Shown here: positions 14,364 through 23,497 of the stretch, piece after piece | Numbering within the stretch: the first letter of the stretch is position 1 | How the letters are laid out: every line of letters starts with the position of its first letter | Assembly (NCBI RefSeq): GCF_002252585.1 | Contig: NZ_NQLD01000005.1 | Source of the DNA: Methanocatella intestini | GTDB lineage: Archaea; Methanobacteriota; Methanobacteria; Methanobacteriales; Methanobacteriaceae | Strand: one strand, 5' to 3' | DNA length: 60,848 bases | Notes under the pieces: generated by a model | The model's database searches: none | Seen by the model: only the letters and a program-made list of their open reading frames with translations | Told to the model about the DNA's origin: nothing | Made by a program: the position numbers and the translations under genes

Positions 14364-16289
14364 TTAAAATTTCTCTAAGATTCTTGCATATACCTGTTTC
14401 AGACTGTCATCTGATTTTTCATAAATCCTTTTTAAGATAAGTTCAGGGGTACTTTTTGCAAGGAAGTTCATTTTTGGAGTTCTGTCTACTATCAGATTAT
14501 AGTTTTCATCTAATCCTTTTGCTTCAATACCGTCTACACGAATGTCTGTGTAATTCATCAGTTCCCGGGCCATGTGTGTTACGATTATTCCATATGAATT
14601 GGATTCTTTAATCATATCTATAAATGTTGAAATAATTTTAACTGCAGCTTCCAGTTCTGTTATTCCCTCAAGTTCGTCAAGCAACACTAATTTTTCACTG
14701 TCTGTTGTTACAATCGGAATAAATACATTTAAAAATGATTCAAAAGCTCCTGCATCTAATGACCTTTTCTTTGAAAAATGATATATTTCATCAAATAATT
14801 TGATTTTAGCTTCACTTGCACTTACTGGAAGTCCCATTTGAGCCATTATGGAAATTTGAGTTAGTGTTTCAAGAAGGGTTGTTTTACCTCCACTGTTTGC
14901 TCCGGTAAGCAGTGCTATGTTTTCATCATTTGTAAGCTTGTAATCAATTGTCTGTGTGTTTTCATCATCTTTTCTAAGGGCCAATTCCAGATGCAGTGCT
15001 TCTTTTAAATTTATTTCATCGCCAAATTCAGGAGCGTTTAAGTCATATTCATATGCAAAGCTTCCTAAACTGAATTCATAGTCAAATTTAATTACATCTT
15101 CAACTTCTTTGATTGCCTGTTCTTTTATGGAGTTTAATTCAACAGCAGCACTTTTTTTAATGTCAAAAATATAATTTTCCTTTTTGGATGACTGTTCCAG
15201 TTGAATTCTTTGGATTTCGCTGTCGTCAATTTCAATAGGATATTTCCTGAGATACGGATCAAAATCAAATCCTGTTTTTTCCCTGATAATTTTCTTCCTT
15301 TCATTTATAATTTCATCAAATATTTTATTAATCTTTGGTGGAAGGTTCTTGTTTAATAAGTTAAGAATTTCATCTCCTTCAAGATCCACATTTTGTATAG
15401 CATTTTCTAATTCTTCATCCATATCCTTTTTTAAGGAATTGACCAGTTCTTCAATGTCTACTTCTCTTTTGTCAATGACATTAAGTTCATCAATAATTGT
15501 GATAATTTCTCCCAAAATTGTTTCCAGGCCTCTGATTTTTTGTATTTCATAAACTCTGTTAAAAAGATCCTGGTTATGTGTAAAGAAGTTTATTATTTTT
15601 TCAGGAACTATTTCATAATCATTTTCTTCAATATTGATCATTACAAGGTTTGGCATTCCTTCAAAGTCAAGTATTCCCTGAGAATATACATAAAAAATAA
15701 GGTCATAATTCATCAATTCCTCCTGCAGTAACGGAGAATCACTGGCTGTAATTATTGGATAATACTGATTCAGACCTAAGTCAGTAAGGTATGAATTGTC
15801 TTCTTCTGTTTCTACTAGAATAACCTTGCTTGCATCATATTCTGCTTTTGGTTTTTCAACTTCCTTTAAATTTTTCATCAATCCTCTCAGCTTAATTATT
15901 GGAAGCTGTGAAACCTGCTTTTTTGCATCCATTACAAATTTGATCTGTTTTTGTATTCTTTCCATATCTTTTGAAGGAGAAAGCAGCAGAATCCTATTTT
16001 TTGAATATGATGTGTTTGAGTAGGCTAAAATTTTGTTTATAATGTCTTCATAAATCTCCATTGCCCTGTCGCTTTTAATAAACTCATATGTAGGATTATT
16101 TAATAACTGGTTCATTATTTCAATAGCTTTTCTTTGGCTGATTCCGTCAATATTTGCTATTTTTTCAACGTCTACATTTTCAACTATTTTTTGAAGATTT
16201 TCTTCTCCTCCAACACTGTTCAATATTTTTTCAGAGATTTTATCTCCAATACCTTTTATGTTTTGCAATGTTACTTTCTCTCCTTGCAT
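14364..16289 (-). CDS. MutS-family ATPase with N-terminal helix-hairpin-helix
   Basis: The 641-residue protein starts with a helix-hairpin-helix pair (IKGIGDKISEKIL and IDGISQRKAIEIM), continues with a long helical middle, and ends in a MutS-type ATPase: Walker A TGANSGGKTTLL near residue 455, Walker B LVLLDELEG near 540, and the TH of IIVTHMA near 570. It lacks the mismatch-recognition domain of MutS and the Smr nuclease of MutS2, so it belongs to the archaeal MutS-related group of unclear role, perhaps in DNA structure processing. The ATG at 16289 is chosen because a TATA box (about 16321-16335) puts transcription start past the upstream ATG at 16316. Confidence 0.8.
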   Translation of the reverse strand: MQGEKVTLQNIKGIGDKISEKILNSVGGEENLQKIVENVDVEKIANIDGISQRKAIEIMNQLLNNPTYEFIKSDRAMEIYEDIINKILAYSNTSYSKNRILLLSPSKDMERIQKQIKFVMDAKKQVSQLPIIKLRGLMKNLKEVEKPKAEYDASKVILVETEEDNSYLTDLGLNQYYPIITASDSPLLQEELMNYDLIFYVYSQGILDFEGMPNLVMINIEENDYEIVPEKIINFFTHNQDLFNRVYEIQKIRGLETILGEIITIIDELNVIDKREVDIEELVNSLKKDMDEELENAIQNVDLEGDEILNLLNKNLPPKINKIFDEIINERKKIIREKTGFDFDPYLRKYPIEIDDSEIQRIQLEQSSKKENYIFDIKKSAAVELNSIKEQAIKEVEDVIKFDYEFSLGSFAYEYDLNAPEFGDEINLKEALHLELALRKDDENTQTIDYKLTNDENIALLTGANSGGKTTLLETLTQISIMAQMGLPVSASEAKIKLFDEIYHFSKKRSLDAGAFESFLNVFIPIVTTDSEKLVLLDELEGITELEAAVKIISTFIDMIKESNSYGIIVTHMARELMNYTDIRVDGIEAKGLDENYNLIVDRTPKMNFLAKSTPELILKRIYEKSDDSLKQVYARILEKF

Positions 16290-16320
16290 TTTAACCAAAC
16301 CCTTTTTTCTATACATTTTT

Positions 16321-16335
16321 ATTTAAATATATATT
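16321..16335 (-). promoter_or_regulatory. TATA box of the MutS-like gene
   Basis: On the minus strand GAATATATATTTAAAT lies about 35-45 bases before ATG 16289. Standard spacing predicts transcription start near 16303, downstream of the alternative ATG at 16316, which argues for the shorter protein. Confidence 0.4.
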
Positions 16336-16370
16336 CAAAATTCCCTAGAGCATTTGGGAAGTATTATTTC

Positions 16371-18746
16371 TTATCTGTTAATAGCTGCATTATATTCCCG
16401 TATTTTATTTAAATAGTTTTCATCTCTCCATCGCCCGTCAATAGCAAAATTAACAAGCCCTATTGATTTTAAATATTCAATATCCTTTAAAAGAGAAATA
16501 TCTTCACTATTTGAAATTATAAGTTCTTCATTAGATAAGCTTTTATGAATAGGATATCTGCTGTTTTTCTTATCAATCAGGAAGATGTCATCTGTGCTGT
16601 TCTTTAGCTTTTTAGATTCTTTTTTGGTAAATAATCTGTTTCTGGTTTTCATTAGCTCAACTGATCCCTGAACAATAATTTCCAATTTGGAATTGTCCTT
16701 GCAACTGTCTAAAATATTTTTTAAATCTTCTTTTTTCAGTTCCGGTGACAATGTAAGTATTTTGTAGTTTTCAAGACTGTTTATTGTTTCGGTATTTGTT
16801 ATATTCATGGAATATGGTCCGTAACTGCCTGTAAAATCAGGATTCATTATTTCAATATGGTAATGCAGTTTGTTTAATATTCCCCTTACCTTTCCTAAAA
16901 CTTTTATTAGGTTATCGTGAGCAATATCTGGCCATTTCCAGATTAATTCATAGTCTCGGTTTCTGGAAATGTCAACGGCCTTTTGCAGATAGCTGACCAT
17001 ATAGTTTATATTGTATTCTTCCCTGTTTTGATTTATTACTGACGGGTCTTCAGGAGGTATCTCCAAATAAACTCTTTTTACATTATCTATTTTATTCAGG
17101 TCATTTAGGTTATTTGTATAATAGGATAAACTGTATTCATCAGTTTTTAAAGTATTGCCTTCATTTTCAAGGTTTATTTTTACCATTTCATTAGCATATA
17201 ATGAATATACTTCGTTTTCTAGTTTTTTGAAAAGTTCCCTTCGGATTTTATTGATTTCACTTATTGGGATGAATAATGTTCCGTCGTAGTTAATATTAAT
17301 TCCAACAATGTCAAAGGGGTATTTGTCAACTTTTAACAGCTGTTTTTTTATTGTTTTTGTATCTACACTTCTTTTAAGAGGTTTTTCAAATGGAACTTCT
17401 CCTTTAACTTCACATTCAATTTCTTTTTTATTTGCAAGAGTTAACCTACCTTTTAAGTAAGGATATTTGTTTTTAATTGAAAATGTAAGTATTAATTTGG
17501 ATTTAATAAAACTATTGCCTTTATTTTCAATTTCTTTAACTTTTGAAGTTAGTCTGTTTCTTTTTGTAAGATATGCTGTTGATTCATTTAAATTGAAATG
17601 GTGTTTTTTATTCTGCTTTACTTTTTTAATGATTAAAACTCTGTCTTTTCTGTTAATGTCTTTAATTTCTTTATTTCTGCCTTTTTTGTAATGGTTGAAT
17701 GTTGTTAAAAGTGGATTTTGTGAAATTTCAAATCCGTAATCCTCTTTTGATTTTATTAACAATAATCCGTCACCTTTTTGAGGAATAGTTTTTAAATCAT
17801 CGTCTAATCTGATGACTATCTGGTTGTTTTCATTATTGCAGACTTTACCTAATTTTAAACCGACATGTCCTGAACGGATGCTTCTGGAAGATGCATAATT
17901 GAATTGTCCTTCGCTAAATCCTCTATTAAATGCAAGGCTTATTTCTTCACTTTCGCTGCTTTTATTGCTTTTCAATTTGTTTAAAGCTTTTCTGTAATTG
18001 CTTACTGCAATAGCCAAATATTCCTTGCTTCTCATTCTTCCTTCTATTTTGATGCAGCTGATGTTTAGCTCTGCAATTTCTTTTAAATGATCGTATAATG
18101 ACAAATCTTTAGGTGAGAGATAATAATCTTCACTGTTCAAACATGATAATCTGTATTTTTGGCGGCAAGGCTGTGCACAACTCCCTCTGTTTCCGCTTCT
18201 GCCTCCCTTAAAACTGCTCATCAGACATTGTCCGGAATATGAATAGCACAGTGCTCCATGAACAAATATTTCAAGTTCCATATTTGTTTTTAAGTTTTTA
18301 ATTTCATCTTTTCTCATTTCACGGGGGAGAACTATTCTTTTAATTCCTTTGCTTTCAAGATAATCTAATTTCAGCTGGTTTTCTGCAGTCATCTGTGTTG
18401 AACCATGAACTTTCAGTTTTGGAAGGTGTTTGTTTATCAGTTCAACCAGACCTAAATCCTGAACTAAAACTGCATCTACTCCTATTGAATATAGGTGGGA
18501 CAAATAATTCATTACATCCGGAAGTTCATCTTCTTTAATTAATGTATTTACAGTTACATAAACCTTAACATTGTGCAGGTGTGCGGTGTTAACTGCTTCG
18601 GCTATTTCATTTAAAGTAAAGTTTTCAGCAAACCTGCGGGCACCATATTCTTTTCCAGATAGATATACTGAACTGGCTCCGGCATTAATAGCTACTTTAA
18701 GATGATCCATAGAACCTACAGGTGCAAGCAATTCAGGAATTCTCAT
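16371..18746 (-). CDS. U32 peptidase-family protein, second of a tandem pair
   Basis: A 791-residue U32-family protein (collagenase-like; RlhA/TrhP relatives hydroxylate rRNA or tRNA in bacteria). The N-terminus RIPELLAPVGSMDHLKVAIN is the U32 TIM-barrel start; QTM-type strand HGSTQMTAENQ near 115; and the Cys set CYSYSGQC... GSCAQPCR near 165-200, which in the family binds an iron-sulfur cluster. About 500 C-terminal residues are more variable. The start at 18746 follows GAGGACAAAC and lies inside the end of the upstream paralog (14-base overlap), so translation is coupled. RNA modification is the likeliest role, not proteolysis. Confidence 0.8.
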   Translation of the reverse strand: MRIPELLAPVGSMDHLKVAINAGASSVYLSGKEYGARRFAENFTLNEIAEAVNTAHLHNVKVYVTVNTLIKEDELPDVMNYLSHLYSIGVDAVLVQDLGLVELINKHLPKLKVHGSTQMTAENQLKLDYLESKGIKRIVLPREMRKDEIKNLKTNMELEIFVHGALCYSYSGQCLMSSFKGGRSGNRGSCAQPCRQKYRLSCLNSEDYYLSPKDLSLYDHLKEIAELNISCIKIEGRMRSKEYLAIAVSNYRKALNKLKSNKSSESEEISLAFNRGFSEGQFNYASSRSIRSGHVGLKLGKVCNNENNQIVIRLDDDLKTIPQKGDGLLLIKSKEDYGFEISQNPLLTTFNHYKKGRNKEIKDINRKDRVLIIKKVKQNKKHHFNLNESTAYLTKRNRLTSKVKEIENKGNSFIKSKLILTFSIKNKYPYLKGRLTLANKKEIECEVKGEVPFEKPLKRSVDTKTIKKQLLKVDKYPFDIVGININYDGTLFIPISEINKIRRELFKKLENEVYSLYANEMVKINLENEGNTLKTDEYSLSYYTNNLNDLNKIDNVKRVYLEIPPEDPSVINQNREEYNINYMVSYLQKAVDISRNRDYELIWKWPDIAHDNLIKVLGKVRGILNKLHYHIEIMNPDFTGSYGPYSMNITNTETINSLENYKILTLSPELKKEDLKNILDSCKDNSKLEIIVQGSVELMKTRNRLFTKKESKKLKNSTDDIFLIDKKNSRYPIHKSLSNEELIISNSEDISLLKDIEYLKSIGLVNFAIDGRWRDENYLNKIREYNAAINR

Positions 18747-21246
18747 GTTTGTCCTCGTGTAATCTGCCTTCAATATAATTTCCCTTGTTGATATATGACT
18801 GTGAGAAATCCATTATCTGGTATTTGTATTTGGAAAGCTCTTCATCATCTCTGTCTTTCAGGGAATCATTATAAATGGACAATATGTTTGTTGTGTATTT
18901 TTCATTGGAATATCTGCAGTCCAGGATTATGGAATCAATACCTAACTGTTTAATTTCATTCATTTCTTCAATTAAACATAAGCAGTCTTTATTTATAATG
19001 TGACTTTGTTTATTGTAGTCAAATAAAACTTTATACTTGAATTTTTTCCTTTTTTTATCTTCTAAAATAGCATAATCTGCATTGTTTTGTATGATGAAAT
19101 CTTTACCGTCATTTAAGTTACTGAAATCATCCTTACTTACAATAACTTCCAAATTCCCGTTTACAATCATTTCCAGATCAATATCTGAGGTATTATTTTT
19201 AGAAACTAACTGCTTAATTTCATTACCTGAAAGTTCTGAAGATAAAATCAGACCGTCAAATCCTGCTTCTTTAAGATTTTTAACTGTAAATGAATTCCAG
19301 ACATTCAGATTATGATTTCCGTAAATTGGACAGTCAAAAATCTCACCCATTCCGGGGAAATCTCCCATAACTGAAATAATTATTCCTTTTGATTCAAGCT
19401 CTTTAACTATTTCATTGCATTTAACAGCTTCTTTTTCATTAATAAATGATGATAATACCCAAACAAGTTCTGCATCAGGAGTCATAAGACTTGCTTCTTC
19501 TAAAAGCTTTGGAATGTTTTCATAATAATCTTCAGGGTTATTGTATAAACAGTTTCCGTCAAAGTAAACTCTTTTAAGGTCAAATCCGGAAATTGATTTT
19601 AACTGGTCTAAATTATCAATAAATAAGGATATTTTAGGGTTTTTCTTTTTGCCGTTGTTATTGAAAGATTCATAATCTTCATAAAATTTATTCAGTTTTT
19701 TCCTTGTAGCTTTAACGGACTTTTTGGTTGGGGTGTAGTGATTTAACAGTAAATCCTGTGCCTGAGCAAGAACATCTCTTCTGATCTGGTTAAGCTCACT
19801 GATTGGAATAAATAAACTGTCTGGCATATTGTGGAATTTAATTTCATCTATATAAAATGGGGTTCCTCCTGTTTTTGATAACTGTTTTTCAATTTTTTCT
19901 TTTGTAACAGGTTTATTTTTAGCTTTTTCAAATTTGCCCATGACTTTATGTCTGAAATTGATTAATTCATCATCTAAATAATATTCAACATTAACAAATC
20001 CTGTTAAGTCTTCATTCCAGCTTAGGGTTAATGAAAGTGGGACATGGTTTTTAATAACTTCTTTTTGGAATTTTTTAAGGTTTTCATGAATTGACTTGGA
20101 AAAACTGATAAATACTTCTGTACCTTCCTTAACCAAACGTGTTGTATTAATTACAATTTCATTTTCGTCCTGTTTAACAATGTCTTCTAAATAAATTCCT
20201 TTGATTTTGCCGTTGTATTTAAAAGCTATTCCGTCACCCTTTTCCAGTGTGATGTAATTGTCTTTATTTTTGATTTCAATTGTAACTTCAGTGCCATCTA
20301 TTTTTACAATGTCGCCTATGTATAAACCTTCATGACCTGAACTGCCTCTTCCCATTACTTCACCGGGTTTATCTCCCATTATGTATCCGTTTGTAAATTT
20401 CCTGTTGAATACAAGATGTAAATTTTTGGCATAATCTCCGGTATTTCCGTCCAGTATATTGCGGTAGCTGTTTACAATGGTTCCTATGTAGTCTCCGGAT
20501 TTCATACGGCCTTCTAATTTTAGAGAGGTTACTCCAGCATCTGAAATTGCGTCCAGATTATTGTATGTAGCCAGATCATGGGTTGATAAAAGATATCCAT
20601 TTCCAATATTGTATCCTCTGTATTTCAAACGGTATTCCCGTCTGCATGGCTGTGCACAGGCACCTCTGTTTCCGCTGCGGCCGCTGTTGTATGAAGACAT
20701 GTAACAGTTTCCGGAAACACTATAACATAATGCACCATGTCCGAATACTTCAATTTCCATATCGATATTGTCTTTTTTCAGCTGTTCATGTGTTTTAGCT
20801 ATCTGTTTTACATTAATTTCACGTGGAAGAACAACCCGTTTAATATTGTTTTTAGCAGCCCATTTAATGGAGCTGTAATTGCTCAATGCCATCTGTGTTG
20901 ATCCATGAACTTCCAAATCAGGAATCAGGGTTTTTAAAAGCCAGCATATTCCAAAATCCTGAACAATAACTGCATCCACTCCTATTTGATATAATTTAAA
21001 CAGGTAGTTCATTACATCAGCTATTTCAAAATTGTTTATTAATGTATTTACAGTAACGTGGACTTTAACTCCATTTAAATGAGCATATTCAACAGCTTTT
21101 TCTATCTCTTCCATTGTGAAGTTTTTAGCAAATGCTCTTGCTCCGTATTGTTGTCCAGCTATATAAACAGCATCAGCACCTGCATTAACTGCAATTACAA
21201 GCACATCATAAGATCCAGCTGGAGCTAATAATTCTGATAAAACCAT
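18733..21246 (-). CDS. U32 peptidase-family protein, first of a tandem pair
   Basis: An 837-residue paralog of the next gene. It begins SELLAPAGSYDVLVIAVNAG, has HGSTQMALSNYSS near residue 118 and the iron-sulfur Cys set CYSVSGNC... GACAQPCR near 170-205. The two copies align over their first 300 residues and share the middle 'SLFIPISELNQIRRD' segment, so they arose by duplication. GGGTGTAATAATAA precedes the ATG at 21246. Bacterial relatives act in rRNA or tRNA hydroxylation with prephenate-dependent chemistry; the archaeal substrates are unknown. It is co-transcribed with its paralog. Confidence 0.8.
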   Translation of the reverse strand: MVLSELLAPAGSYDVLVIAVNAGADAVYIAGQQYGARAFAKNFTMEEIEKAVEYAHLNGVKVHVTVNTLINNFEIADVMNYLFKLYQIGVDAVIVQDFGICWLLKTLIPDLEVHGSTQMALSNYSSIKWAAKNNIKRVVLPREINVKQIAKTHEQLKKDNIDMEIEVFGHGALCYSVSGNCYMSSYNSGRSGNRGACAQPCRREYRLKYRGYNIGNGYLLSTHDLATYNNLDAISDAGVTSLKLEGRMKSGDYIGTIVNSYRNILDGNTGDYAKNLHLVFNRKFTNGYIMGDKPGEVMGRGSSGHEGLYIGDIVKIDGTEVTIEIKNKDNYITLEKGDGIAFKYNGKIKGIYLEDIVKQDENEIVINTTRLVKEGTEVFISFSKSIHENLKKFQKEVIKNHVPLSLTLSWNEDLTGFVNVEYYLDDELINFRHKVMGKFEKAKNKPVTKEKIEKQLSKTGGTPFYIDEIKFHNMPDSLFIPISELNQIRRDVLAQAQDLLLNHYTPTKKSVKATRKKLNKFYEDYESFNNNGKKKNPKISLFIDNLDQLKSISGFDLKRVYFDGNCLYNNPEDYYENIPKLLEEASLMTPDAELVWVLSSFINEKEAVKCNEIVKELESKGIIISVMGDFPGMGEIFDCPIYGNHNLNVWNSFTVKNLKEAGFDGLILSSELSGNEIKQLVSKNNTSDIDLEMIVNGNLEVIVSKDDFSNLNDGKDFIIQNNADYAILEDKKRKKFKYKVLFDYNKQSHIINKDCLCLIEEMNEIKQLGIDSIILDCRYSNEKYTTNILSIYNDSLKDRDDEELSKYKYQIMDFSQSYINKGNYIEGRLHEDKHENS

Positions 21247-21353
21247 TTTATTATTACACCCTAAGATTTAATCATTTAAAAATATGTTTTTTGTAATATA
21301 AATAAATTAAAAAATAGTTAAAGTTTAATATAGTTTAATTCAAATTAAAAATC

Positions 21354-21932
21354 ATGTACATTGTTTTTGAGGGAATTGATGGTGCAGGTAAATCTACTCA
21401 GATTAACTTGTTAAAATATTGGCTGGAAGAAAACGGTTTTGATGTTGAAACAGTTGTGGAACCGACAGATTCAAAAGTTGGTAAGTTAATTAGAGAGATA
21501 TTACAAAGACCGGATGCAACAACTGACAGAATTCAAAAAACATTGGGTTTGCTGTTTGCAGCAGACAGGATGATTATTATGGATAAACTTAATGATGATT
21601 CTAAAGTTATTTTAAGTGACCGCTCTTTTATTTCTAGTTTAGCTTATCAGGAACCTGCAGACTGGATTAAACAGATTAATAAATATGCAAAAGAACCTGA
21701 TCTGGTTTTACTTTTGGATGTAGATGTTAAAACTTCTGTAAATCGATGCTCTAAAAAAGACGAATTTGAAAATGAGGAATTTTTAAGTAAAGTCAAAGCT
21801 AATTATTTGGATTTAATTAGTAATTTCAATCATGAAATAATTGATGCAAGTACTGGGGTAAATAAGGTCTCAACAGATGTTAAAAAAGCTGTAGCCCCGT
21901 ATATGGGTATTTGTCCGGATTGTATTAGGTGA
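21354..21932 (+). CDS. tmk: Thymidylate kinase
   Basis: Phosphorylates dTMP to dTDP with ATP for DNA synthesis. The 192-residue length is typical. The P-loop FEGIDGAGKST is at residues 4-14, the DR(S/Y) base-binding motif at SDRSFISSLAYQ near residue 86, and a short lid region follows near 140. There is no ribosome-binding site before ATG 21354, so it is probably leaderless. The C-terminal extension PYMGICPDCIR adds a Cys pair not usual in bacteria. Its stop TGA lies in the ribosome-binding site of the next gene, so the two are coupled. Confidence 0.92.
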   Translation: MYIVFEGIDGAGKSTQINLLKYWLEENGFDVETVVEPTDSKVGKLIREILQRPDATTDRIQKTLGLLFAADRMIIMDKLNDDSKVILSDRSFISSLAYQEPADWIKQINKYAKEPDLVLLLDVDVKTSVNRCSKKDEFENEEFLSKVKANYLDLISNFNHEIIDASTGVNKVSTDVKKAVAPYMGICPDCIR

Positions 21933-21936
21933 TATT

Positions 21937-22488
21937 ATGAGCGAAGTCTTAAACAATGTAGTAAATGTAATAAGTGGTTTGGATGGTGTTCTGGAAGTAA
22001 GGCAACTTTCCAATGATGATATTTTAAAGATAATTGATATGGAAGCACAGCGTTCAAAGGATTTAGTTCCGGTATTTAATGAAGGAGTTCAGGAATGTTT
22101 CAAAAGGGATGTCTGTTTTGTAATTTTTAAAAAAGGATATTTCAGAGTTCCTCCAACGCCTACTGTTTTACTGACATTTGACGGAGAAATATTGGGTCAT
22201 GATGTTTTTGCTCCTGAAGATAAGGAAAAATTCAGGGCTGATGAAGATATTATGTTTTTAAGTGATGATTTTGTAATTTTTAAAGATGTATTAAATAATT
22301 ACAATTTGGAAAAAGGCAATGAATATTTTGTTTTACCTCCTGTTCCATTTCCTGAATTGGATCCTTTTAAGTTAGATGGTGTTGTTTCATCAAGTCCGTC
22401 AACTAAATCTGATGAATATTTAAAAAATAAGTATAGTTATGGTGATGATTCTTCAATAGCTACAATTATTGTTTCATTTAATATTTAA
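21937..22488 (+). CDS. Conserved-looking hypothetical protein downstream of tmk
   Basis: A 183-residue soluble, acidic protein. A PVPFPELDPF stretch near residue 140 and a Ser/Thr-rich tail stand out; no catalytic motif or membrane segment is visible. AGGTGATATT, overlapping the end of tmk, precedes the ATG at 21937. I do not recognise the family. Its last four bases (TTAA) also form the stop of mtaA on the other strand. Confidence 0.7.
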   Translation: MSEVLNNVVNVISGLDGVLEVRQLSNDDILKIIDMEAQRSKDLVPVFNEGVQECFKRDVCFVIFKKGYFRVPPTPTVLLTFDGEILGHDVFAPEDKEKFRADEDIMFLSDDFVIFKDVLNNYNLEKGNEYFVLPPVPFPELDPFKLDGVVSSSPSTKSDEYLKNKYSYGDDSSIATIIVSFNI

Positions 22489-23489
22489 ATATTAAAATAT
22501 TCATTTCTAGCTTCAACTAGTGCTTTAACATTAGCTAGTGGTGTTTTTGGAGCTAATCCACAACTTGGAGCTATAATATCAATATCTTCACTTAATACTT
22601 TTTTTACATCTTCTTTTACATCTTCAGGTGTTCCGCTCAATAATGTTTTAGATGTTGAAATGTTTCCTACAATAACACAATCATTCTCAATGCTCTCTTT
22701 AGCTTTTGGAATGTCAACAGCTTCTTCAATACTTATTCCGTCAAAGCCGACAGAGGACATGTCACTTATAATAGGTTGTGTTGACCCGCAGATATGCAAT
22801 ACTTTTTGCACATCAATAAAATCAGCCAAATCTTCAAGATTAGGTTTAATCATTGATTTAAATTGAAGAGGATCAATTAATTCCGGTGATGCTGTAGGTT
22901 CGTTTACACAAATAACCTCTGCATTATGTTCCTGAATTGCTTCAATATAATCCATACTTGCATCAAGACAGTTTTCCATAGCTATTTCTATTTCATCAGG
23001 ATCAGTTTTCATATATCTTACGACATTTTCAATTCCAAGCAAATGTCCTGTTAGTGTAAATGGTCCGGTTATTCCAACGATTATCGGCAAATCTTCATAT
23101 TTTTCTTTTAAAATATCAATAGCTTCAAGAACTACTGGAATACGCCCATTTTCTAAAAAATCATCTGGTGCTTCAATATCATCTGCAGATTCAAAAGGAG
23201 TTCCAGTTACTTCTGGAGTTCGCTCATTGTTTCCGAGATTTACTTCAGCTCCCATAGATTGTGCTTCAACTGTAAGTCCAAAAGGTATTCTTGCACATTC
23301 AAGACCTGCAAGTTCATGTAGGGAACTTCCTAAAATTGCCATTTGCTCAGGATTGGTATGTGCTTCCGGCCAGGAAGCATTAGTCTGTTCCATTGCTTCG
23401 ATAATTCCTGCTTGTGTTACACTTATAACAGGTTTAACTTCCACATCTTCACCTGAAAGTGCATTTTCAAGATTTTCTTTTAGATTCAT
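22485..23489 (-). CDS. mtaA: Methylcobamide:coenzyme M methyltransferase MtaA
   Basis: Transfers the methyl group from the corrinoid of MtaC to coenzyme M, giving methyl-CoM for methanogenesis. The protein (334 residues) has the UroD-like fold with zinc ligands HICG near residue 235 and PSCGLAPKTP near residue 310 (His-x-Cys ... Cys). The ATG at 23489 is chosen because GTGATTAAT precedes it; the GTG at 23498 is part of that site. It is the last gene of the cluster mtaB-mtaC-activase-mtaA. MtbA, the methylamine homolog, is the alternative, but gene context favours MtaA. Confidence 0.92.
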   Translation of the reverse strand: MNLKENLENALSGEDVEVKPVISVTQAGIIEAMEQTNASWPEAHTNPEQMAILGSSLHELAGLECARIPFGLTVEAQSMGAEVNLGNNERTPEVTGTPFESADDIEAPDDFLENGRIPVVLEAIDILKEKYEDLPIIVGITGPFTLTGHLLGIENVVRYMKTDPDEIEIAMENCLDASMDYIEAIQEHNAEVICVNEPTASPELIDPLQFKSMIKPNLEDLADFIDVQKVLHICGSTQPIISDMSSVGFDGISIEEAVDIPKAKESIENDCVIVGNISTSKTLLSGTPEDVKEDVKKVLSEDIDIIAPSCGLAPKTPLANVKALVEARNEYFNI

Positions 23490-23497
23490 ATTAATCA

